Part shown: positions 37,098 through 43,943 of the stretch, in pieces
Numbering within the stretch: the stretch's first letter is position 1
Layout: each line of letters begins with the position of its first letter
NCBI GenBank assembly: GCA_000995415.1
Contig: LCEX01000015.1
Coordinates: forward strand, 1-43,943
Source: Candidatus Gottesmanbacteria bacterium GW2011_GWC1_43_10
GTDB taxonomy: Bacteria > Patescibacteriota > Microgenomatia > UBA10105
DNA: 43,943 bases
Direction: 5' to 3'
Made by a program: the position numbers and the translations under genes
The notes under the pieces: generated by a model
Seen by the model: the letters and a program-made list of their open reading frames with translations, nothing else
The model's database searches: none
What the model was told of the DNA's origin: nothing

Positions 37098-38290
37098 AAA
37101 AATTTACCCGCAAGTCTATTCAACAGGCCCGGATGGTCGTCGTATTAACCGGTTTGGTATTATTTGGCTTTTTCATCGGAGCGCGCCAGGATATGATAAA
37201 AAAAATCCTCTCCCCCGCTTCAGTGGCCGGAGTGAAGTCAGTCGATCCTAAAAAATTAACACAAATGCTCAAACAAAAAAACTTTACTTTGATCAACGTC
37301 CATACACCATATGAAGGTGAAATCGCCAAGACCGATACTTTTATTCCCTATTCAGAAATGGTCGCGAATTCGACCAGTCTTCCCTCAGATAAAAATGCCC
37401 TGGTCGTCTTGTATTGTAAAACTGGTCGGATGAGTGAAGAGGCTGTCCAGGCAGTCGAAAAACTGGGGTATACCAATGTCATGCATTTAGCAGGCGGCAT
37501 GGACGCCTGGCAAAAACAAGGTGGCCAACTCCTGGATCTATCCAAAATTGATGCGGAAGTGCTGCCGGCGGAGGGAGTGGAATTGCCGATAGCCTGGGGT
37601 GATTTGGGACCAAAACTAGTAAATTTGGGGGTCATCGATTTGGCTAAATTTAAAGAAACGGTCAAACCCACTCCGGAACAAGAAAAATTGTTGACCCAAG
37701 GAGGAGATGCCAAAATAGTGATCGATAGGAACAACAGCCAATTTGTCTTGGATGTGTTGTGGGCTTTGGGACTAGCCCAAAAGAGTCTGGCTTATAGCGA
37801 AGGCCCGATGGGTAAAGACTATGCTAAAGATGTGGGCAACTTTGCCTCGACCGGCGGCTGGCCGCTCGCCCGGGGTCAGGCAGTTGATTACCTCAATCGC
37901 TATGAACTGATTCCATTAACACCCCAACAACAAAGCAAAGTGGCAGAAATAGCCAAAAATGTCTACCGGCCATGCTGCGGCAATAGCACTTGGTTTCCGG
38001 ATTGCAACCACGGCATGGCAGCTTTGGCTTTGATCGAACTTCTGGTTTCCGCTGAAGTCGATGATGCGACCATTTACCGCAAGGTCTTAGGAGTAAATAG
38101 TATTTGGTTTAGCCAAAATTATCTGGCGGTCGCCACCTATTTTGCCAGACAAGGCACACCTTGGAACCAGGTAGACGCAAAAATGGTACTGGGAGCTGAT
38201 TATTCCAGTGCCAAAGGCGCAGGCGAAATCATGAAAAAAGTCGGGCCGCTGCCTAACCAGCCGAAAAGTGCCGGCGGTTGCGGAGCTTGA
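37094..38290 (+). CDS. Rhodanese-domain protein with a Cys/His-rich C-terminal domain
   Basis: LYCKTGRMSEEAV; YRPCCGNSTWFPDCNHGMAALALIELL; C-terminal GGCGA. Confidence 0.8.
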   Translation: MKKFTRKSIQQARMVVVLTGLVLFGFFIGARQDMIKKILSPASVAGVKSVDPKKLTQMLKQKNFTLINVHTPYEGEIAKTDTFIPYSEMVANSTSLPSDKNALVVLYCKTGRMSEEAVQAVEKLGYTNVMHLAGGMDAWQKQGGQLLDLSKIDAEVLPAEGVELPIAWGDLGPKLVNLGVIDLAKFKETVKPTPEQEKLLTQGGDAKIVIDRNNSQFVLDVLWALGLAQKSLAYSEGPMGKDYAKDVGNFASTGGWPLARGQAVDYLNRYELIPLTPQQQSKVAEIAKNVYRPCCGNSTWFPDCNHGMAALALIELLVSAEVDDATIYRKVLGVNSIWFSQNYLAVATYFARQGTPWNQVDAKMVLGADYSSAKGAGEIMKKVGPLPNQPKSAGGCGA

Positions 38291-38298
38291 ATAAAATT

Positions 38299-38784
38299 AT
38301 GCTGCCTAAAACATTTATCTTAGGTTTACTCGCTGCTATTTTGCTATTGACGCTATATTTTTCCACCATGACTTTACTTAGTGGTTGGAAAGCAGCAGTC
38401 GAACAATTTCAAAATCTCTGGTGGTTGATGTTACCACTTAGCGCCGGGTTTGGGATTCAAACGGGACTCTATTTATATCTGAAACAGCAAATGGCGGGTG
38501 ACGCGAGACGGGGGGCCCCACAGCCGGGGTCCCCACCGTGGGCGGATGTGGGGCTGACGAGCGGCAGGACCCGCCAGGCTATGGTAACTGGCGGCACTTC
38601 GGCCTCTATCAGTATGTTAGCCTGCTGCATGCATCACGCTACAGATGCCTTACCTTTCATCGGACTATCGGGTTTGAGCATTTTTTTGACTCGATACCAG
38701 ATTCCTATACTATTAATAAGCCTAATTATCAATATTATTGGTATCAAAATGATGTTAAACCATTTGCAGCTTTATAGAGTATGA
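38299..38784 (+). CDS. Membrane protein with CCMHH motif
   Basis: MLACCMHHATDALPFIGLSGLSIFL; 4 TM. Confidence 0.65.
   Translation: MLPKTFILGLLAAILLLTLYFSTMTLLSGWKAAVEQFQNLWWLMLPLSAGFGIQTGLYLYLKQQMAGDARRGAPQPGSPPWADVGLTSGRTRQAMVTGGTSASISMLACCMHHATDALPFIGLSGLSIFLTRYQIPILLISLIINIIGIKMMLNHLQLYRV
38492..38576. repeat. GC-rich 85-bp in-frame element bounded by TGGCGGGT/ACCCGCCA
   Basis: Inner GCCCCACA...TGTGGGGC stem. Confidence 0.65.
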
Positions 38785-39251
38785 ATCTTAAACCAAAAAC
38801 TGTCATTTTGGCCCTGTGTTTAAGTTTAGTATTTATAGTTATCTGGATGAAATTGGTTCCTGAAAATTCTATCAACCTTCAAGCACCTGTTTCTACTCCC
38901 AGTTCCACGAACCTCAACCAAACCCGGGAAAATTCCGGCGGCAATGTCACCGTCTCTATTACTCCAGTGCGCTTAACTCCCGGCACCCAACCCCAGTTTC
39001 AAATCGCCTTTGAGACCCATTCAGTCGAACTGGATTTTGATGTGGCCAAAATCACCACTTTAACTGACCAGCAGGGCCAACAGTTTCCCATACCTATCTG
39101 GGATGGCGCACCACCAGGTGGTCATCATCGCCAAGGCATCCTCACTTTTCCCCAGACTTTAAATACTTCCGTAAAAAGTTTAAACTTAACTTTGACGGAT
39201 ATCGCGGGTATTCCCGAGCGCAAATTTACCTGGGATCTTAATCCTAAATGA
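38781..39251 (+). CDS. Exported/anchored hypothetical protein
   Basis: N-terminal TM, overlaps the upstream gene by 4 bp. Confidence 0.6.
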   Translation: MNLKPKTVILALCLSLVFIVIWMKLVPENSINLQAPVSTPSSTNLNQTRENSGGNVTVSITPVRLTPGTQPQFQIAFETHSVELDFDVAKITTLTDQQGQQFPIPIWDGAPPGGHHRQGILTFPQTLNTSVKSLNLTLTDIAGIPERKFTWDLNPK

Positions 39252-39267
39252 AATGAGGTGAGTAATT

Positions 39268-39585
39268 ATGGCAAATACACCACAGAATCAATTCCAAGTC
39301 TCAAACCTGGCTCTCCTCATCGGAGTGCTTTTGTTGGGCGGAATTGTAGGATACCAACTAGCCCGGACTACCCAAGTCGGCCTAACGCCTGATTATCTAA
39401 GGGATACAGCGAAAATGATGAGTGGTAATTCCAGTTTACTCCAAGAAATGGGCGAAATGATGGAAAATAAAGGCACTAAATACCGCGATAGTGAAATGAT
39501 GGAAAAAGGAAAAATGATGCAAAGTTCTGGTTCGACCATGATGGAACGCACTAACAGCATGATGGGTATGATGGGAAACTGGTAA
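39268..39585 (+). CDS. Methionine-rich TM-anchored protein, possible metal binding
   Basis: MMEKGKMMQSSGSTMMERTNSMMGMMGNW. Confidence 0.65.
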   Translation: MANTPQNQFQVSNLALLIGVLLLGGIVGYQLARTTQVGLTPDYLRDTAKMMSGNSSLLQEMGEMMENKGTKYRDSEMMEKGKMMQSSGSTMMERTNSMMGMMGNW

Positions 39586-39624
39586 ATAAATAATAATTTA
39601 AACTGATAAAAGGAGGTGAGAAAA

Positions 39625-39894
39625 ATGAAACATCATCCTGTGGCTACCGCCAATGCGGCTGCCGTCACGGCCGCGATCGTCTATGTCGTCTGTCTGGGTT
39701 TATTCATTGTGGCTCCGGAATTGGGTATGGGAATTGCTAAATCCTGGGTACATGGATTGGATTTGGCTAAAATTGCGATTGCCCCGAGTCTAAATTTGGT
39801 GTCACTTGTCTGGGGTATAGTGACTGTCAGTGGCGCAACTTGGCTCGTGGGTTATTTGTTTGCAAGTCTATATAACGCATTTTTGCAAAAATGA
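39625..39894 (+). CDS. DUF5676-like two-TM membrane protein
   Basis: MKHHPVATANAAAVTAAIVYVVCLGLFIVAPE, SD AGGAGGTGA. Confidence 0.65.
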   Translation: MKHHPVATANAAAVTAAIVYVVCLGLFIVAPELGMGIAKSWVHGLDLAKIAIAPSLNLVSLVWGIVTVSGATWLVGYLFASLYNAFLQK

Positions 39895-39919
39895 GCATTC
39901 TTTAGGATTTACGTATTAT

Positions 39920-40038
39920 GTCATTACGAGGAGGGATGTACCAGACGGTACGCCCCGACGCGGCAATCTCTTTTTCTCGTCATCCTGAACTTGTTTCAGG
40001 ATCTTATCGAGATTACTTCGCCTTCGGCTCGCAATGAC
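39920..40038. repeat. GTCATTNCGAG...CTCGCAATGAC dispersed element
   Basis: Terminal inverted repeats directly read. Confidence 0.7.
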
Positions 40039-40117
40039 AGATTTATGTCAGAAATGTGACCAGTTACTCGTGTAGTTGTGGCTTGTCCATGACTCAAACT
40101 TAAGTTATAGTAAACTC

Positions 40118-41080
40118 ATGTATGATCTCGTGATTATTGGTGCCGGTCCGGCAGGACTTACTACTTCAATCTATGCTTCCTGTTTCAAATTGAAACATCT
40201 GGTGGTGGCCGAGACCATCGGTGGTCAGTTGCTTCTGGCGCCCGATATATTAAACTATCCGGGTTTTACCAATATCGCCGGAAAAGAACTGGCAGACAAG
40301 ATGTTGACTCAAGCCAAGATGAGGGGCGGCGAATTTCTCGCCGACCGGGTGGTAGCCATCACCAAAAATAGTGACCAAACCGGGTTCTTGGTCAAAGACA
40401 TGAGTGCCAACGTCTACGAAACCCGAGCCGTAGTTCTGGCATCTGGCACTGAAAGACGCAAACTTCAAGTTCCAGGAGAAATGGAATATACAGGTAAAGG
40501 CGTTCACTACTGTGCCACCTGTGAAAAACAGGATTTTGACGATAAAATTTGTGCAGTCGTGGGTGGCGCCAATAGCGCAGTTGGCGCCGCAGTTGAACTG
40601 GCCCAAGCGGCCCAAAAAGTCTATATCCTCTACCGCGGAAGTGAGCTACGGGGTGATCCGGTTTGGCTTGAGCAAATCACCAATCATCCAAAAATTACAG
40701 TCCTATACAATACCGTCATCATAGAAATCACAGGCGACGGAGAACGGTTAACCAGTATTAAACTACTAACCAATGGGGCTAACTCTTCTGAGTTAAAAGT
40801 CGACAAACTGTTTATCGAAATCGGCGGTGTGCCCGGTACAGCACTGGTAACTCAACTAGGAGTGAAAATGGATCCGGGCGGTTATATCCAAGTCAATGAA
40901 AGACTTGAATCAAGTGTCCCGGGTATTTTTGCAGCTGGTGATTTGGTTACTCATGAATACTCAATTGAGCAAATATCCACAGCTGTAGGTTTGGGCGCTA
41001 GGGCTGGAGCCAGTGTCTTTGCATATCTTAAAAAAATCAAAGCCCCAAGTGTCTGGGGAAGTAGTCAAATACCCAGATAA
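40118..41080 (+). CDS. Thioredoxin reductase-like flavoprotein
   Basis: MYDLVIIGAGPAGLTTSIYAS, YCATCEKQDF, GIFAAGDLV. Confidence 0.9.
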   Translation: MYDLVIIGAGPAGLTTSIYASCFKLKHLVVAETIGGQLLLAPDILNYPGFTNIAGKELADKMLTQAKMRGGEFLADRVVAITKNSDQTGFLVKDMSANVYETRAVVLASGTERRKLQVPGEMEYTGKGVHYCATCEKQDFDDKICAVVGGANSAVGAAVELAQAAQKVYILYRGSELRGDPVWLEQITNHPKITVLYNTVIIEITGDGERLTSIKLLTNGANSSELKVDKLFIEIGGVPGTALVTQLGVKMDPGGYIQVNERLESSVPGIFAAGDLVTHEYSIEQISTAVGLGARAGASVFAYLKKIKAPSVWGSSQIPR

Positions 41081-41083
41081 ATT

Positions 41084-41566
41084 ATGAAAAAACTCCGCGT
41101 CGGTTGGTTTACTTTTACCTGCTGTGAGGATTCAACTATTTTGCTAACTGAACTGTTTAACCGCCACTGGCAGGAATGGCTTAAAGAAATTGAATTTGTC
41201 CACGCCAAAGTGCTTCAGTCTCATAATGAAATGAGAGACATGGATGTGGCTTTTGTCGAAGGCGCCATTGCTTCCTATGAACAAGCTGCCAAACTCAAAC
41301 AAATCCGCGCCTTGAGCCAAAAACTAGTCGCGATCGGCGCGTGTGCCTGTATTAGCTTGCCTTCTAGTCAACGAAATACATTTGATGCAGCTGCCAAATC
41401 TGAAATCGCGCCCTTTTTGTTGCAATTTCATCAAAATGAAAAAGTCCAAACCCTCTCCGAAATTGTGACTGTTGATGATACTGTCCAGGGTTGTCCGATG
41501 AACGAACAAGCATTTCTCAACGTGCTTAATAAATATTTGAAAGAGTTCGAAATCAAATCACCATGA
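41084..41566 (+). CDS. [NiFe] hydrogenase small subunit (single-cluster type)
   Basis: FTCCEDS, GACACISLPS, QGCPMNEQAF. Confidence 0.82.
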   Translation: MKKLRVGWFTFTCCEDSTILLTELFNRHWQEWLKEIEFVHAKVLQSHNEMRDMDVAFVEGAIASYEQAAKLKQIRALSQKLVAIGACACISLPSSQRNTFDAAAKSEIAPFLLQFHQNEKVQTLSEIVTVDDTVQGCPMNEQAFLNVLNKYLKEFEIKSP

Positions 41567-41567
41567 A

Positions 41568-41680
41568 GCAAGCAAGGTGAAAATTTCGCAGATCGCATTC
41601 GAGGAGGGACGATGCTTTTATGGAGAAGTAGCGTCTCATCCCGATCGAGTTGCGGATCAAGAAATTTTTGCCTGCTTGCG
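41568..41680. repeat. Dispersed ~105-nt structured element, copy 2
   Basis: GCAAGCAAGGTGAAAATTTC...GAAATTTTTGCCTGCTTGCG arms with the same conserved core as copy 1. Confidence 0.75.
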
Positions 41681-41694
41681 TCATACTAAATAAC

Positions 41695-43020
41695 ATGCAC
41701 ACAACCAACCTAGATTTATCTTTAACTGAAATCACCAAAATTGAGGGCACGGCCACCCTTGATTTAAAAATCCGCGAGGGTACTGTAACCGAGTGCAATT
41801 TTGGCATCACTGAAATGAAGCGCTTCTTCACAACTGCCATTTCCGGCAAACCGATTCTGGCCGTCCCCCAACTCGTCGCTAGAATTTGCGGCACCTGCAG
41901 TAACGCCCACCTCCTTTGCTCAATCAAATCTATCGAAAATGGCCTGGGACTGATTCCCTCACCGCAAACCATGCTACTTCGCAAACTCCTGAATTTCGGC
42001 CTGATCATCCGCGACCATGGTTTGCATCTTTATGTCTTTGTGCTGCCGGATTTATTTAATCGTGATTCAATCCTCGCCTTTGATGAAAATAACCCGGTCG
42101 AACATGAACTCCTCCATGATTGTTTTAACGTCAAGGAAGTGGGTAACAAACTTGGCATAATTACAGGCGGCAGAAGTGTGCACGCGCCTTTTGCCACACT
42201 TGGAGGCTTTATCAAAATTCCCACCAAAGAAGAATTACAGGCGCTCATTCCGGAGCTTAAGACAATCCGCCCGCGTGTTTTGCATCTTATAGATGTTTTT
42301 TGGAAATGCCAGTTTAAACAGGATATAAATGTGAAATTTTTAGCCCTAACTGATAAAAATTATTCTTTTTTGGATGGTGTTGTCAAAACCAGCGATGGCG
42401 AGACTGTATCGCAAGAACAATTTGGTGAGCGCCTCAAGCGAAGAATCATTCCGTATTCACAGGCTACCGGATATTTTTTTGGTGAGGCTTTACATATGGT
42501 TGGGGCTTTGGCTCGCATCAATCTCAACCAAGAGTCTTTGCACCCCAAGACCAAACAAGCGGCAGAAAAAGCTTTAGCAGTTTTTCCTTCGCAAAATATT
42601 TATCATAATAATTTGGCCCAAGCCATCGAAATGTTGCATGCGGTAGACAGCAGCATTGATCTGATCAATGAGTATCAAGCGGAACCGGAAAAACCTCAGG
42701 CTTTAAGACACCCCGGGGGTGGCCAGAATGGACTCCCCCGGGGTGGAGAAAACACCACTGGCATCGGCCTCATCGAAGCTCCTCGGGGCACTTTATTTCA
42801 TAAAATGGAGATAACGAGTGACGGCAAAATAAAGCAAGGAAAAATCATTGTCCCTACTGGCCAAAATCAAATCGGGATCGAACACGCAATTCGTGAGTAT
42901 GTCACGAATAATATTGACCAACCCAAAGAAATTCTCTCTCACGAAATCGAAAAGTTGATCAGAGCCTACGACCCCTGCATGTCGTGTGCCACGCATTTTT
43001 TGAAAGTCAGATGGAAGTAA
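41695..43020 (+). CDS. [NiFe] hydrogenase large subunit
   Basis: ITKIEG, RICGTCSNAHLLC (L1), DPCMSCATH (L2). Confidence 0.93.
   Translation: MHTTNLDLSLTEITKIEGTATLDLKIREGTVTECNFGITEMKRFFTTAISGKPILAVPQLVARICGTCSNAHLLCSIKSIENGLGLIPSPQTMLLRKLLNFGLIIRDHGLHLYVFVLPDLFNRDSILAFDENNPVEHELLHDCFNVKEVGNKLGIITGGRSVHAPFATLGGFIKIPTKEELQALIPELKTIRPRVLHLIDVFWKCQFKQDINVKFLALTDKNYSFLDGVVKTSDGETVSQEQFGERLKRRIIPYSQATGYFFGEALHMVGALARINLNQESLHPKTKQAAEKALAVFPSQNIYHNNLAQAIEMLHAVDSSIDLINEYQAEPEKPQALRHPGGGQNGLPRGGENTTGIGLIEAPRGTLFHKMEITSDGKIKQGKIIVPTGQNQIGIEHAIREYVTNNIDQPKEILSHEIEKLIRAYDPCMSCATHFLKVRWK
42711..42746. repeat. In-frame hairpin in the hydrogenase large-subunit gene
   Basis: CACCCCGGGGG ... CCCCCGGGGTG perfect 11-bp arms. 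Confidence 0.85.
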
Positions 43021-43047
43021 GATACCACTACCCACACCCGGTGTGGG

Positions 43048-43452
43048 TTAGCTAGACACATCCGGATTTCTGGCTGATCGATTGAACAGGCTGTGAAGTA
43101 ATTCCATCACTTTCTTTTTTCCTGACACATCGATACTAATAGGGATTCCCAAAATTGACACTGAAATGATTTTCCCCAATTTTTTAAGCAGTTGCAAATG
43201 CAAGCCTAAATCGTAATCATGAGCTGAAACTGAAGAAAAAGGGACAAATTCATCAAGATCGGTAAATAACCTCACGTGGTCAATCCCAACTACGGTATCT
43301 ATGATGATTGAATCATTCTCAGGAATAAAATTTTCTGTTGGATCCGCCTCTTCAAATCTAACCTCCGGAAATTCTTTTCTTAATTTCGGCAATAATTTGA
43401 AAGGCAAACTATCGACTTTCACTAATGGATTTCCAACTATATAAACTTTCAT
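43048..43452 (-). CDS. Hydrogenase maturation protease (HycI-like)
   Basis: VYIVGNPLVKVDSLPFKLLP, IIIDTVVG, SAHDYDLGLHLQLLKKLG. Confidence 0.8.
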   Translation of the reverse strand: MKVYIVGNPLVKVDSLPFKLLPKLRKEFPEVRFEEADPTENFIPENDSIIIDTVVGIDHVRLFTDLDEFVPFSSVSAHDYDLGLHLQLLKKLGKIISVSILGIPISIDVSGKKKVMELLHSLFNRSARNPDVSS

Positions 43453-43517
43453 TAACTAACTCCTCCTCACCTCCTCTTACCAAGAGGAGGAAATTCCCCC
43501 TTAGTAAAGAGCGAGGG

Positions 43518-43928
43518 TTAGGGGGCGTTATAACGATTAGCCAACATTATGGATAACTTCGTATAATACTCCAAATTCCCGAGTTGCCTTGCACTTAGCA
43601 CCTCGCACACACATCCCCAATGCACACTCACCCACTCCCCAATTTTGGGCTCCAAACCAATGCTTTTGACTGATTTAATAATTTTTTTTCCAAGTTCTAA
43701 AACACCTTGCCTATACACCAGGGGTTTAACTTCAACGAAATATTCATTATTTTTACTGCCAACCGCCCACTGTCCACTGCCAACTATTCTTCCCCAGCTT
43801 ATTCTGCAACTATCCATTGTCAAAAGCGTATGTGCTATCGGCAGATGTCCGGTTCTACGAAAAATATTTAAAACATGAAACGTGTGGTGCGCAACTGCCT
43901 CATCCAGTTTTGACAAAGTTGTAGCCAA
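43518..43928 (-). CDS. DUF6390-like hydrogenase-associated protein
   Basis: AVAHHTFHVLNIFRRTGHLPIAHTLLTMDSCRISWGRI..GEWVSVHWGCVCEVLSARQLGNLEYYT, from memory of the family. Confidence 0.5.
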   Translation of the reverse strand: MATTLSKLDEAVAHHTFHVLNIFRRTGHLPIAHTLLTMDSCRISWGRIVGSGQWAVGSKNNEYFVEVKPLVYRQGVLELGKKIIKSVKSIGLEPKIGEWVSVHWGCVCEVLSARQLGNLEYYTKLSIMLANRYNAP

Positions 43929-43943
43929 CTGACGAGGCGTTAA

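Noticed and set aside
39110-39122. APPGG palindrome ACCACCAGGTGGT as another PPxGG element
   Set aside because: WDGxPPGGHHRxGxLxF looks like native protein sequence of this family, so the palindrome is probably incidental.

Overview
This 43.9 kb window has a gene repertoire and architecture typical of a CPR/Patescibacteria (Microgenomates-like) genome; that taxonomic call is inference. It holds about 45 supportable protein genes, a tRNA-Ala(TGC), and a minus-strand 23S-5S rRNA block with no 16S beside it. The 23S gene is swollen to about 5.2 kb by three group I introns, two of which carry LAGLIDADG ORFs, plus several AT-rich IVS-like insertions. Recognisable modules are a VapBC pair, RadA, an S1-domain protein, GDH, TrxA/TrxB, a CsoR/cupredoxin/CopA/DUF1573/CcdA/rhodanese metal-redox operon, and a minimal [NiFe] hydrogenase locus with a TrxR-like flavoprotein, a maturation protease and a DUF6390-like protein. 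Four signals stand out. (1) Small palindromic elements (7-8-mer arrays, twin triloop mini-hairpins, PPxGG 16-mers) sit between genes, in 23S IVS sites, around a 23S-IVS-family four-helix-bundle gene, and in frame inside GDH, CopA, hydrogenase, sortase and other genes. (2) A textbook-like attenuator (strong promoter, 25-aa leader ORF, 1:2/2:3/3:4 alternative pairings) precedes an uncharacterised two-gene operon. (3) A ~105-nt dispersed structured element occurs twice with compensatory changes, one copy inside the hydrogenase operon. (4) There is a candidate ~115-nt ncRNA with its own promoter and terminator. All calls come from reading the sequence; no database search was run.
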